Shown here: positions 8,979 to 18,408 of the stretch, one piece after another
Layout: every line of letters starts with the position of its first letter
Numbering within the stretch: position 1 is the stretch's first letter
From: Pedobacter borealis DSM 19626
GTDB taxonomy: Bacteria; Bacteroidota; Bacteroidia; Sphingobacteriales; Sphingobacteriaceae
Direction: 5' to 3'
Assembly (NCBI RefSeq): GCF_000708285.2
Contig: NZ_JAUG01000039.1
Coordinates: forward strand, 1 to 40,410
Length of the DNA stretch: 40,410 bases
Made by a program: the position numbers and the translations under genes
Notes under the pieces: model-generated
Seen by the model: only the letters and a program-made list of their open reading frames with translations
What the model was told of the DNA's origin: nothing
Databases searched by the model: none

Positions 8979-11900
8979 ATGTATAAAAATTACACCAATA
9001 ATGTATGTTGGCCTAATCGGCTATTGCCAAAAATCCTGTTGACTATGAAACTGACGAGCGTTTTATTAATAGTGACTATTATGCAGGTAAGTGCAACAGG
9101 TTTTGCACAGAAAATAACCATAAAGCAGAAAAATGTTTCCCTGGAACAGCTTTTTAAGGTAATTACCAAGCAAACTGGCTATAATGTGCTCTGGGTTGGT
9201 ATTGAGGCCGGAAATTTCAAAAAAATTGACCTCGATTTCAACAAAGCACCTTTAAATGATGTTTTGAAAAAGTCTTTCGAAAATCAGTCTTTGACTTATG
9301 AAATCGAAAATAAAACAATCATTGTCAGAAAATCCAAAAAGATCCTGATTGAGCCTGATCAGGCTGTCAATATGGTCATTGACATTTCTGGTAGAATTGT
9401 AGACGCTGATGGGAAGCCGCTTCCCGGTGCTTCGGTGAAAGTGAAAGGTACTACAAAGGCTGCGACTGCCGATAATGGCGGGAACTTTCAGTTAAAAGGG
9501 GTAGATGAGAGCGCATTACTGGAGGTTTCTTTTATAGGGTATGTGACTGTAGAAGTAAAGGCCAGTAAAGATTTAGGAAATATTGCATTAAAGCAAACTG
9601 ACGCCAAATTGAATGATGTTGTTGTGGTGGGTTATGGTACTCAAAATAAAAGAGATTTGATTGGTAGTGTTGCAACTGTAAAAGCAGAGACTTTTAAAAC
9701 AGTAGGTAACTCTACAAATGTATTGTCCCTTTTACAGGGACAGGCTGCGGGAGTGAGCGTTCAATCAACCTCAGGAAAGTTAGGTGCGGGTGTTAATGTC
9801 CTGGTTCGTGGGGTAAGTTCGATTAGTGCAGGTACATCTCCTCTTTATATTATCGATGGTGTTCCGGTAATTGGTGATATGTCACTTGTTAATCAAACGG
9901 ATATCGAGTCAGTTCAGGTGTTGAAAGATGCCGCTGCAACTTCTATTTATGGCTCCAGGGGATCAAATGGTGTTGTCCTAATCACTACAAAGTCTGGTGT
10001 TGATGGAAAGATTTTAGTAAGTGCTGATTACAGTACGGGAATTTCTGATTTACCTTTGAAAAAAGTTAAGACAGTTAACACCAACCAACTTTTTGAAATG
10101 CTGGATTTATCCAAAACCAGCAATGGGATGGGGAAATTCGACATGGAAACTGATTATTATTCACTTGGGGCGAATATAACTGAGAAGCTTACAAGAGATC
10201 AGGCATTAGCAACCAATACAGATTGGAAGAAAGAAATGATGAAAAATGGATCATTCCACAGTGCCAATCTTTCGGTTGTTGGAGGTGATAAAAATGTCAA
10301 ATACTTCGTGTCCGGAAATTATAGAACAGATGAAGGTGTGATGAAAAATGATAAGCTTGAACGTTATGGACTAAGAGCGAATATCGATCTTAAACCAACC
10401 AGCCATTTCGATGCAGGAGTAAGAATCAATCTGAACGCTTCAAAAAGGAATCAGAGCGGAGGATCGTTCAATCCTCTGGCACCGGATCAGAGTAATGCAC
10501 CATTCAGTTCCATATATACCACACCGATGCTGCCTGTTTACAGTTTAGCCAACCCGACTTTCTATTTAAACCCAAAAGCAGGTAATCCTGCGGCATTAAA
10601 CGACCGGGCAAATAATTTGACTGATTATGATATATACCGCGTATTGGTTGGTACTTACGCTGAGTATCGTATTCCCTTTGTAGATGGGCTATCGGCTCGT
10701 ACAGAGATATCTATGGATTTTCAACAGGCAAATTCAAACCATTGGGAGTCAGCCAATATTCGTCCTGATGGATATACAGCAGCTTCTGACTTAGCAGTTA
10801 CATCTAAAACCTCAAATTATAATTTCTTCTTGACATATAATAAGCAATTTGGTGACCATAACTTAAATCTTGTTGGAGGAATGGAAGGTCAAAGAACAAC
10901 CGGATGGTATCGAAGTATGGATGGAAGAGATTTAGTAGGTAGTTACCAAGAATTGGGAACACCAAATCAAAAAACAAATATGTCATCTTCATTAAGCAAT
11001 GAAAATTACCGTCTGGGCTATTTTGGCCGGGCCAATTATAAATTCAAGGACAAATATTTGCTCGGTTTTAGTTTAAGAAGAGATGGATCAACCGTATTTA
11101 CCCCTAATTATAGATGGGGTACCTTCAAGGCTTTTTCTGCGGGGTGGATTATTAGTGATGAAGCATTTATGGGCGATTTTGGAAGAAAAAATTTCTTAAA
11201 AATAAGAGGGAGTTTCGGTCAAACGGGTAATTCAAATATTCCTTCGAAATTGAATGCGAATGGGTATACCAATGCTTTAGCCTATGGTAGTAGTGATATT
11301 ACAGCTACAAACGGGACCCAGCTTAATACCTTAGGAGTAGATAATCTAACTTGGGAAACGACTAACAGTGCTGATTTTGGAGTTGATTTCGGTTTCTTTA
11401 ATAATCGTATAAACGGATCGATTGCTTACTATAACAAATACGTTAAAAATCTGCTTCTTTCAGTATCCTTGCCACCTTCAGCTGGGGTAAACTCAGGAAC
11501 ACTTTGGAATAATATTGGCGATTTGGTAAACAGAGGAATCGAACTTTCGTTAACTTCCGTTAACATCAAGTCCGATAATTTCAAGTGGCAAACAACATTC
11601 AATGTTGCATTTAACCACAACGAGGTTAAAAAACTAACTCCACAAATTGATTCAAAAGGGACAGGAATGGTGGCTTCGGGCTATATCACAAAAGTTGGTA
11701 CTGGAATTCGTGATTATTATCTTGCTGATTATGCTGGAATTGACTCGAAAACAGGATTACCTAAAATATATGCCCTTGACAAGACTTATTATGGCCAAAC
11801 CGGAGAAACAAGAAGGTTGAAAGATGCGAATGGGAATGATGTACTTTTAGATGCTAATGTGAATAATGCAAGTAGTAATTATTTCCATATGAATAATAAA

Positions 11901-12431
11901 AACGAAATCCCAAAATACTACGGGGGTCTTTTTAACCAGTTTAATTATAAGTCATTTGATTTAAGCTTTTTAGTTTCTTTTTCAGGCGGTAATTACATTT
12001 ATGATCAGTATTATAGAAATTTAATCGGTCAAGGTTTGGTTGCTAACGCTTCTTTACCAACTGATTATTATGACAATTACTGGAAAAACCCAGGTGATGA
12101 TGCCAAGTATGCGCGTTTATTATTGAGAGGTAATATTTATAAAGATGCAAACGGCATTTCACAGAATTTTGGCGACTCCCGTTCTCTTACATCTCAATTC
12201 CTTTACAAAGGCGATTTTGTAAAATTAAAATCGGTAACCTTGGGTTATACCCTTCCGTTGAAATCAAAAATTCAGCAGTCAATCCAAAGTATCAGGCTTT
12301 ATGCCAGTTTCGAGAATCTTTATACGAAGAGCAAGTACCCGGGATGGGATCCTGAAGGACAAGGCTATGTTATTTCTTGGGATATACCACAATTATTTTC
12401 TGCAAGCTTTGGGGCTTCGGTTAAATTTTAA
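8979..12431 (+). CDS. SusC/RagA family TonB-dependent outer-membrane transporter with STN domain
   Basis: 1150 residues. A long signal peptide ends near residue 44 (VSATGFAQ). The STN domain (~45-115) receives the FecR signal. A CarboxypepD_reg-like beta-sandwich covers ~132-205 (ISGRIVDADGKPLPGASVKV). A TonB box-like segment LNDVVVVGYGTQ is followed by the plug (~220-345) with the SusC hallmarks PLYIIDGVPVIG and VLKDAAATSIYGSRGSNGVV. The rest is the 22-strand barrel, ending in the aromatic-terminated SASFGASVKF. It imports oligosaccharides across the outer membrane with the SusD lipoprotein encoded 53 bp downstream. The upstream sigma/FecR pair and the STN domain together indicate substrate-induced autoregulation. 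Confidence 0.97.
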   Translation: MYKNYTNNVCWPNRLLPKILLTMKLTSVLLIVTIMQVSATGFAQKITIKQKNVSLEQLFKVITKQTGYNVLWVGIEAGNFKKIDLDFNKAPLNDVLKKSFENQSLTYEIENKTIIVRKSKKILIEPDQAVNMVIDISGRIVDADGKPLPGASVKVKGTTKAATADNGGNFQLKGVDESALLEVSFIGYVTVEVKASKDLGNIALKQTDAKLNDVVVVGYGTQNKRDLIGSVATVKAETFKTVGNSTNVLSLLQGQAAGVSVQSTSGKLGAGVNVLVRGVSSISAGTSPLYIIDGVPVIGDMSLVNQTDIESVQVLKDAAATSIYGSRGSNGVVLITTKSGVDGKILVSADYSTGISDLPLKKVKTVNTNQLFEMLDLSKTSNGMGKFDMETDYYSLGANITEKLTRDQALATNTDWKKEMMKNGSFHSANLSVVGGDKNVKYFVSGNYRTDEGVMKNDKLERYGLRANIDLKPTSHFDAGVRINLNASKRNQSGGSFNPLAPDQSNAPFSSIYTTPMLPVYSLANPTFYLNPKAGNPAALNDRANNLTDYDIYRVLVGTYAEYRIPFVDGLSARTEISMDFQQANSNHWESANIRPDGYTAASDLAVTSKTSNYNFFLTYNKQFGDHNLNLVGGMEGQRTTGWYRSMDGRDLVGSYQELGTPNQKTNMSSSLSNENYRLGYFGRANYKFKDKYLLGFSLRRDGSTVFTPNYRWGTFKAFSAGWIISDEAFMGDFGRKNFLKIRGSFGQTGNSNIPSKLNANGYTNALAYGSSDITATNGTQLNTLGVDNLTWETTNSADFGVDFGFFNNRINGSIAYYNKYVKNLLLSVSLPPSAGVNSGTLWNNIGDLVNRGIELSLTSVNIKSDNFKWQTTFNVAFNHNEVKKLTPQIDSKGTGMVASGYITKVGTGIRDYYLADYAGIDSKTGLPKIYALDKTYYGQTGETRRLKDANGNDVLLDANVNNASSNYFHMNNKNEIPKYYGGLFNQFNYKSFDLSFLVSFSGGNYIYDQYYRNLIGQGLVANASLPTDYYDNYWKNPGDDAKYARLLLRGNIYKDANGISQNFGDSRSLTSQFLYKGDFVKLKSVTLGYTLPLKSKIQQSIQSIRLYASFENLYTKSKYPGWDPEGQGYVISWDIPQLFSASFGASVKF

Positions 12432-12484
12432 ACATTAATAAATTATAAATCAGTTGACTTCAAGTCAATATAAATTATTTATAG

Positions 12485-14089
12485 ATGAAAAAAATATTAT
12501 TTCTTATATGTATTGTTTTGATGCTGTGTACAGCATGCAAAAAGGAATCTTTTTTCGATTTGGAAAGGCCGGTACAGAGTCCTTGGACAACACTTGCTGA
12601 TTTTGACAGAGCTGCGATAGGTTCCTATTTTAAGCTTTTTGCAACAGGTGGCTACTCCAATGCTTATAATAGCTGGACTTTGTATAAAAATGCTGAAGCC
12701 GATGATGTTTCTTGGATTGCCCCAGGTGATTCTTGGGGATACTTCCGTGATTCACAAAATCAAAAACAATTTTTACCTGACGTATTTATAAATTCATATA
12801 AAGTTATAGGTTCAGTAAATGACGCGCTTAAGTTTGTGGATAAAAATGGCGGAAACCCTTACCCAACAATAAGTGACGACGATAAAAAGTATAATTTGAA
12901 TCGAGTAATTGGCGAGCTTTATTTTCTTAGAGGATTTGCCTATTATATGAATGCTACTGTTTTTTGTAATGCCTACGTACCAGGAGGTGCTAATAATGCA
13001 AAACAGATACCATTGATATTACAAACGGCTACTGATTATACTGATGCTACAAATAGTAAAATAGGAACAGTTCAGGAGGTATGGTCACAAATACAGTCTG
13101 ATTTTGAAAAAGCCTATTCACTTTTGCCCGAGCGCTATATTGCTGGAAAAATGAGCATGTCATATCAGGCTGGGCGCGCTAATAAATTTGCAGCAGCAGC
13201 TATGTTGGCACGTGTTCACTTTGCTATGGGTAACTATGACAAGGCAAAGACATACACTGATTATGTTATTGATCAGAATGGAGGAGACTACAACCTGAGC
13301 GAAGACCCGATACAAGCTTTCAATAAAAATACCTTGTCTCGTGGGAATGAGTCTATATTATGGATTCCGTATTATGATCAAACGACTGCCCAACAGGCTC
13401 AACTATTTGGTGCTTACAACCATCAGAGAGTAGATGTGGTAAATGCCTGGACTGAATGCAACATAGAAGCATCAACGATAAAAAGAATTGGTTGGATGAA
13501 TGACGGTTTAACTACAAATCAACCTTTCAATAACGCTGCATTGTATGACAAACGTTTTACACAGTTGATGGCCGTAAGAGAGCCTGCTTCCATCCCTGCA
13601 GCTGCACAAACACCAGATCGATGGTACAAAGATACTAGGATCACACATACCAGTGTATTTGCTAATAAAGCTTTTAGAGGAGGAACTATAGGAACTGCTG
13701 CTGCAAAATATACAAATTATCCGCTAATCAGGCTCGCAGAAATGTATCTAACCCGTTCCATCTGCAGATTTAAAGCAGGTGATATGACCGGTGCAGCAAG
13801 CGATCTTAATATTGTTAGGAAGCGTGCATGGGATGCAACAGCTGCAGGACAAACTTACGAAAGCTCAAGTCGTTTCGTAACCGCAGGCAATATTACTGCT
13901 CAGATGATTGGTGATGAGCGTCTTATTGAAATGTATTGCGAGGGAGACAGGATAGATTATTTAAGAGGCCTAAAAGTTGATGTCGGAAATGGCGAAAGAG
14001 GTGCTGGATCTGTACCTTATACCGATAAAGGTTTTGCTTGGGCTGTTCCTACTACCGAAACAGACTTAAATAATGGTTTTAAACAATAA
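12485..14089 (+). CDS. SusD/RagB family surface glycan-binding lipoprotein
   Basis: 534 residues. The N-terminus MKKILFLICIVLMLCTACKK is a lipoprotein signal with the acylated Cys at 18. The SusD N-terminal TPR-like region is visible (RVIGELYFLRGFAYYMNA; AAAAMLARVHFAMGNYDKA), as is the C-terminal RagB/SusD domain (YPLIRLAEMYLTRSICRF; IGDERLIEMYCEGDRIDYL). It forms the lid of the SusC channel and captures glycan at the cell surface. The gene is translated directly after susC and is closed by a terminator. No separate surface glycan-binding protein gene follows, which is unusual for a PUL with so many enzymes. Confidence 0.96.
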   Translation: MKKILFLICIVLMLCTACKKESFFDLERPVQSPWTTLADFDRAAIGSYFKLFATGGYSNAYNSWTLYKNAEADDVSWIAPGDSWGYFRDSQNQKQFLPDVFINSYKVIGSVNDALKFVDKNGGNPYPTISDDDKKYNLNRVIGELYFLRGFAYYMNATVFCNAYVPGGANNAKQIPLILQTATDYTDATNSKIGTVQEVWSQIQSDFEKAYSLLPERYIAGKMSMSYQAGRANKFAAAAMLARVHFAMGNYDKAKTYTDYVIDQNGGDYNLSEDPIQAFNKNTLSRGNESILWIPYYDQTTAQQAQLFGAYNHQRVDVVNAWTECNIEASTIKRIGWMNDGLTTNQPFNNAALYDKRFTQLMAVREPASIPAAAQTPDRWYKDTRITHTSVFANKAFRGGTIGTAAAKYTNYPLIRLAEMYLTRSICRFKAGDMTGAASDLNIVRKRAWDATAAGQTYESSSRFVTAGNITAQMIGDERLIEMYCEGDRIDYLRGLKVDVGNGERGAGSVPYTDKGFAWAVPTTETDLNNGFKQ

Positions 14090-14101
14090 GAATAAAATGT
14101 A

Positions 14102-14134
14102 ACAGCACCCCCTTAATAATGGGGGGCTGTTTTT
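14102..14134 (+). terminator. Rho-independent terminator after susD
   Basis: ACAGC-A-CCCCC pairs with GGGGG-GCTGT around the loop TTAATAAT, with one bulged A, and runs into a T tract. It is the clearest intrinsic terminator in the window. It starts 12 bp after the susD stop, so susCD can be transcribed at much higher level than the enzyme genes downstream. Confidence 0.85.
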
Positions 14135-14252
14135 AAAATCTTTGCTGAAAAAATGTTTTCTAATGTTTACTTCTCCTAGGTTTACTAGACCGAGATTTTT
14201 CAAGAGGGAATTCTTTTTTTGTAAATACGACCATTATATGAATGTTCCATAA

Positions 14253-16232
14253 ATGATGAAGTTTAAGAAAACGGGTATAACGACTTTTCTGTTGCTGGTG
14301 TTTTGGTTTGCCAACGCACAGGAAACTGCAATAAAGAAAGATAGTTTTAACATTATCGATCTTAACTATCCGGGGCTTGAAAAAGTCCGGAAAGCTGTAT
14401 TGGCCGAAAAATATAATGAGGCCGCGAAAGAGTTACTGGAGTATTATCGGAAAAGGTCAACGGTAAAACACCCGGAATTTAATGTGGCCGACAGCGCTGC
14501 TTTTGCCGGAAAACCTATCGAAGCGGCCGAACAGGAAAAAGCAGACAATGCCCTGATTCATAAATTCAAACCCCATGGCGGATATGGTTTTTTTGATTAT
14601 GGGAAAGACATTGACTGGCAATATTGGCCGATAAAAGATGACGAAATTCGCTGGCAACTGCATCGTGTCACCTGGTGGCAATCTATGGGGCTGGCCTACC
14701 GCAGTAGTGAAGATGAGAAATATTCCAAAGAATGGGTGTTCCAGTTCCGGGATTGGGTCAGAAAAAACCCTTTCGGCCTCAATGAAGAAAATGATAGGAT
14801 TGCGTGGCGGCCATTAGAAGTATCACTAAGAGTTTTAGGCCTTCCTAGTTCATTTAATTTATTTGTTAACTCGCCCAATTTTTCTCCAGCATTTTTAATG
14901 GAGTTTTTGAGCAGTTACAACCAACAGGCAGGATATATTCTTCCCCATAGTACCGAACATGGCAATCATCTGCTTTTTGCGGCACAAAGCGTACTATTTG
15001 CCGGGGCATTTTTCCCAGAGTTAAAAAACGCCGGTAGCTGGAGAAGAGATGGCATCGGGGTACTGAATACGCAAATCAAAAAACAGATTTATCCGGATGG
15101 TGCTCAGTTCGAACTCTCTCCTGTTTATCATATTGCAGCTATAGAGATATTCTTAAGTGCTTATAACGCCGCAAAAATGGCAGGTTTGGAAAAAGAATTT
15201 CCTGAAAGCTATACCCAGATTATAGAACGGATGATCATGGCCACTATCAATTATACTTTCCCGGATTATAACAATCCAATGTTTGGCGATTCGTTCCCGG
15301 TTGATAAAAATCTCAGGATAAAACAATTTGCTACATGGTCGAAAATTTTTCCTCAGAATGATGTGATAAAGTATTTTGCAACCGATGGAAAAGAAGGAAA
15401 TATCCCTTCTTATTTGTCCAAAGGATTATGCACTTCAGGGTTTTATACATTTAGAAACGGGTGGGACAAAAAATCTACCGTTATGGTATTAAAGGCGAGC
15501 CCCCCGGGAGAGTTTCACGCCCAGCCTGATAATGGTACATTTGAACTTTGGGTAAAAGGCAGAAACTTTACACCCGATGCCGGTTGCTATATCTACGGTG
15601 GCGATGCTGAGGTCATGAGGCTTAGAAATGCTTACCGACAAACCCGTGTACACAGCACCCTTACGCTCGATAATGCAAACATGGTTATTACCAAAGCACA
15701 GCTTAACAAATGGGCGACCGGGAAAAATATTGATATCCTTACCTATACCAACCCAAGCTATCCTGATTTAAACCACCGTCGCAGCGTATTATTTATCGAT
15801 AAAAAATATTTTCTGATTATTGATGCGGCGATGGGTAAAGCCAGGGGTAACCTAGGCATACATTTCCAGCTAAAAGAAGATGCTAACCCTTTTTTTGATA
15901 AAGGAAAATATAAAGTTTATACCAATTATCCTGATGGGAACAATTTGCTGATTCAGTATTTGAACAGAGACAAAGTATCCCTAAAGGAGGAGGAAGGGAA
16001 AGTATCTTATGCTTACCGCAAAGAACTGGCAAGGCCAGCTTTTGTGTACGAAAAGCCAAAGATCACTGAACAGCCACAGCGTTTTATCTCGGTGGTTTTT
16101 CCATATAATGGAAACAGCGCTCCGGATATAAGCATGGAGGAAAATGCCGCAAACGATTATGAAAATGGTAATTTAAACATTACGATAACTGTTAACGGCA
16201 AAAAATCAACTATAGCAGCAAAGTTGTTTTAA
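14253..16232 (+). CDS. hepC: Heparinase III-like polysaccharide lyase (PL12, heparinase II/III family)
   Basis: 659 residues with a signal peptide ending at FANAQ (~23). An alpha/alpha toroid is followed by the heparinase II/III beta-sandwich. Blocks such as KPHGGYGFFDYGKDIDWQYW, LKASPPGEFHAQPDNGTFEL and GRNFTPDAG closely resemble Pedobacter heparinus heparinase III, which to my recollection is also 659 residues. The catalytic residues I recall for that enzyme (Asn240, Tyr294, His424) correspond to N238, Y292 and H422 here, with identical spacing. The family cleaves GlcNAc-uronate linkages in low-sulfated heparan or heparosan by beta-elimination, leaving a 4,5-unsaturated uronate, which is the substrate of the GH88 enzyme encoded at 29448. 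It acts in the periplasm. The exact substrate here is inferred. Confidence 0.88.
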   Translation: MMKFKKTGITTFLLLVFWFANAQETAIKKDSFNIIDLNYPGLEKVRKAVLAEKYNEAAKELLEYYRKRSTVKHPEFNVADSAAFAGKPIEAAEQEKADNALIHKFKPHGGYGFFDYGKDIDWQYWPIKDDEIRWQLHRVTWWQSMGLAYRSSEDEKYSKEWVFQFRDWVRKNPFGLNEENDRIAWRPLEVSLRVLGLPSSFNLFVNSPNFSPAFLMEFLSSYNQQAGYILPHSTEHGNHLLFAAQSVLFAGAFFPELKNAGSWRRDGIGVLNTQIKKQIYPDGAQFELSPVYHIAAIEIFLSAYNAAKMAGLEKEFPESYTQIIERMIMATINYTFPDYNNPMFGDSFPVDKNLRIKQFATWSKIFPQNDVIKYFATDGKEGNIPSYLSKGLCTSGFYTFRNGWDKKSTVMVLKASPPGEFHAQPDNGTFELWVKGRNFTPDAGCYIYGGDAEVMRLRNAYRQTRVHSTLTLDNANMVITKAQLNKWATGKNIDILTYTNPSYPDLNHRRSVLFIDKKYFLIIDAAMGKARGNLGIHFQLKEDANPFFDKGKYKVYTNYPDGNNLLIQYLNRDKVSLKEEEGKVSYAYRKELARPAFVYEKPKITEQPQRFISVVFPYNGNSAPDISMEENAANDYENGNLNITITVNGKKSTIAAKLF

Positions 16233-16246
16233 CGATAATCATAAAC

Positions 16247-16295
16247 TGGCTCCTTAGGTTATCCTGTTTTATACGATGCTTTAACAAAGGAGCCA
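16247..16295. repeat. Inverted repeat downstream of the lyase gene
   Basis: TGGCTCCTT (16247-16255) and AAGGAGCCA (16287-16295) are perfect complements separated by 31 bases. It lies 14 bp after the stop codon, so a terminator or RNA-stabilising stem is plausible, but no T tract follows. Confidence 0.45.
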
Positions 16296-16345
16296 TTGAT
16301 GAAAAGAATTGGACGGGTTCTTAATTACGAAACTTACTTATATAT

Positions 16346-16406
16346 GTTAAGATCCTCCAGCATCCTACCGACCAAATAGGTCGATTTTGTACAAATTGAA
16401 CGGTGA
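16346..16406 (+). pseudogene. C-terminal scrap of a GH29 fucosidase (in repeat copy 1)
   Basis: GTCGATTTTGTACAAATTGA at 16380 encodes VDFVQIER-stop, matching the VDVVQIEL-stop that ends the intact GH29 at 18408. The 34 bases before it match the corresponding 33 bases of that gene loosely, with one extra base that shifts the frame. It is the left edge of the direct repeat and shows that another fucosidase gene once ended here. Confidence 0.7.
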
Positions 16407-16596
16407 TTATATAAGGTATTAGTAAAGAAAAAAATAATATGGAACCGTCGTGAGCAGACACTCACAAAGCGAAATGAACCGAGCTTGCGAGCTCTTGAAC
16501 ACCGACTAAAAATAGACAAACTGTGAAAAATATTGCTCATGACGGCTTCATCATCATTAAAAAACAAATTATATACGGATGAAAAGGTTACTGTAC
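16380..16596. repeat. ~217-bp direct repeat, copy 1 (contains an element with inverted-repeat ends)
   Basis: This stretch is nearly identical to 18382-18601, at an offset of about 2003 bp. Each copy contains a GH29 3' end, a ~170-bp spacer and a segment ending in GGATGAAAAG. Inside (16443-16548) the ends AACCGTCGTGAGCA and TGCTCATGACGGCTT are imperfect inverted repeats, and GAGCTTGCGAGCTC forms an internal hairpin. The two copies bracket the GH29 gene at 16897-18408. Possible origins are a tandem duplication or a small non-autonomous mobile element. Confidence 0.85.
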
Positions 16597-16816
16597 AAGT
16601 CTATCCGATTTCTATAAAAGATATATTAAACATCAATATTACTGGATATAACGGTACTTCAGAAGCATTTGTTTTTGATCTATTTAGCAAATGGTATTGA
16701 ATAAAAAATGGAAAGTAGCGATGCCAATTTTGATGTATCCCGACTTGCTGAGGGATGTATTTTGTTAAGATAATAGTGCCGATGGCAAAACTTTAACAAT
16801 GACAAAAATAAATTAA
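16578..16816 (+). pseudogene. Decayed type IX secretion C-terminal sorting domain
   Basis: Three consecutive segments in three frames together read as a type A T9SS sorting domain. 16578-16700 gives DEKVTVQVYPISIKDILNIN and then ITGYNGTSEAFVFDLFSKW (normally VYPNPVKD..LNI). 16714-16773 gives SSDANFDVSRLAEGCILLR (normally FDVSxLAKGxYxLKI). 16775-16816 gives SADGKTLTMTKIN-stop. Two frameshifts separate them and there is no start, so this is the eroded tail of a formerly secreted T9SS cargo protein. The first segment begins inside the direct repeat. Domain identity is by motif recognition. Confidence 0.82.
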
Positions 16817-16896
16817 AAATAAGAGGTGTTATTTTCAAATAGAGTATACATCTCTTTTATAACCATTAAATCATAACTGCAGCTAAACAATAATTT

Positions 16897-18408
16897 ATGA
16901 ATAAACATATTAGAACAAAGTTTATTACCTGTTTACTATTGAGTATAGTTTCGTGTCAAATTTTTGGACAAGAAAAAGAGGGCGATCGAGTTAAATCGGA
17001 GCATGATCAAATTGGAAATACAGTAGATAAAAATTCTACACATATCCATACTAGCAATCCTGATGCGCAATGGTATCCTGATGCCGGATTAGGGCTCTTT
17101 GTGCATTGGGGATTATCATCTGTAAAGGATATTGGCGCATCCTGGCCAATGGTAGTCGGTTGGGGATTGCGATCAAAAAAAATCGATACACTTGAAATTA
17201 AAAGGGTAGTAAGGGAACGGGATTACGAAAAAATAAATGGGGGAAGTTTCTTTATAACCCCAAATGATTATTGGGCGATGGCAAAGGATTTGACGGCTCA
17301 AAATTATGACCCTGACAAATGGATTAAGGCTGCGAAAGAAGCCGGTTTTACCTACGCTGTATTAACCACCAAACACCACGAGGGATTTGCCTTATGGCCA
17401 AGTGCTTATGGCGATTTTAGCACTAAAAATTTTATAGGAGGCAAGGATTTAGTACGGCCTTTTATTAATGCCTGCCGCAAATATGGTTTAAAGGTTGGAC
17501 TTTATTTCTCCCCACCTGATTGGCATTTTAACAAGGATTATGAGAACTTCTTTTTCCAGGAGGCAAGAGTGCATAATCCTACTTTTCCTGAATTGGACGC
17601 AGATTTGAATCCTCGAACTTCTAAACCAAATGCCGAAGAAACTGCCAAACACCGTGCAGCCTATGCTGCAATGGTACGTGGACAGTTAACGGAACTGTTG
17701 ACGAACTATGGCAAAATAGATTTACTTTGGTTTGATGGCCGGGCAGCTATAGATAATCCATCCAATGTGCTAACTCAGGAAGAAATTAGACGTTTGCAGC
17801 CAGGTATTGTAATGAATCCCCGCATGCATGGTACAGGCGATTTTATAACCTTTGAACGAACTCCTCCCGCAAAAGACCCTGGTGATACCTGGGCAGAGTT
17901 CTGTAATACTTGGACAGAAAGTTGGAATAACAGTAATACTCTTCCTTTTCGTTCCAATGCATTTATTTTGGGGCAATATGTTGCCATGCGCGCCTGGGGA
18001 GTTAATTATTTACCAAGTATTGGCCCTAAAGCTGATGGTTCGATGCCGGAGGCTGTATATGAGAATTTAAAAGTTATAGCACATTGGATGAAAGCGAATG
18101 GAAAAGCAGTAAAAAACACAAAGCAGTTGCCTGTAGCTGAAACAGCTTCGGTACCTGCAACGTCAAATAACAATTTCCGTTACCTTTTTGCAATTCCCGA
18201 ATTTAAAGATAATGGTATGTATGAGAAGGACAGACTTCCAGCCAAAGATATCGTGTTGACGCTAAAAACAGCAAGCAAACCAAAGAAGGTGAAGCTATTG
18301 GGGTCAGCCAAATCGTTAAAGTTCAGTTATTCTGATGAGCAGGTCCAAGTTAAACTTCCCGCTTCAATGCGTACCAGTCTGGTCGATGTTGTACAAATTG
18401 AACTGTGA
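16897..18408 (+). CDS. GH29 alpha-L-fucosidase (first of three)
   Basis: 503 residues. The N-terminus is either a lipoprotein signal (SIVSC, Cys 20) or a type I signal ending at FGQ. The GH29 TIM barrel is shown by GLGLFVHWGL (~66-75), AVLTTKHHEGFALW, GLKVGLYFSPPDWHF and KIDLLWFDGR, with the expected nucleophile D280. The usual LLNVGP motif is replaced by NYLPSIGPKADG. A short C-terminal beta domain ends at VQIEL. It hydrolyses terminal alpha-L-fucosyl residues with retention. It is bracketed by the two ~217-bp direct repeats, so it could be lost by recombination between them. Linkage preference is not readable from sequence. Confidence 0.9.
   Translation: MNKHIRTKFITCLLLSIVSCQIFGQEKEGDRVKSEHDQIGNTVDKNSTHIHTSNPDAQWYPDAGLGLFVHWGLSSVKDIGASWPMVVGWGLRSKKIDTLEIKRVVRERDYEKINGGSFFITPNDYWAMAKDLTAQNYDPDKWIKAAKEAGFTYAVLTTKHHEGFALWPSAYGDFSTKNFIGGKDLVRPFINACRKYGLKVGLYFSPPDWHFNKDYENFFFQEARVHNPTFPELDADLNPRTSKPNAEETAKHRAAYAAMVRGQLTELLTNYGKIDLLWFDGRAAIDNPSNVLTQEEIRRLQPGIVMNPRMHGTGDFITFERTPPAKDPGDTWAEFCNTWTESWNNSNTLPFRSNAFILGQYVAMRAWGVNYLPSIGPKADGSMPEAVYENLKVIAHWMKANGKAVKNTKQLPVAETASVPATSNNNFRYLFAIPEFKDNGMYEKDRLPAKDIVLTLKTASKPKKVKLLGSAKSLKFSYSDEQVQVKLPASMRTSLVDVVQIEL

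Noticed and set aside
16334..16567. 77-codon minus-strand frame covering repeat copy 1
   Set aside because: It overlaps the repeat and the GH29 scrap antisense, and the second repeat copy does not preserve it.
16539..16700. Possible 53-residue small protein starting MTASSSLKNK
   Set aside because: Its second half is the T9SS sorting-domain remnant and its first half lies in the direct repeat; no independent gene signal, so I treat it as part of the pseudogene.
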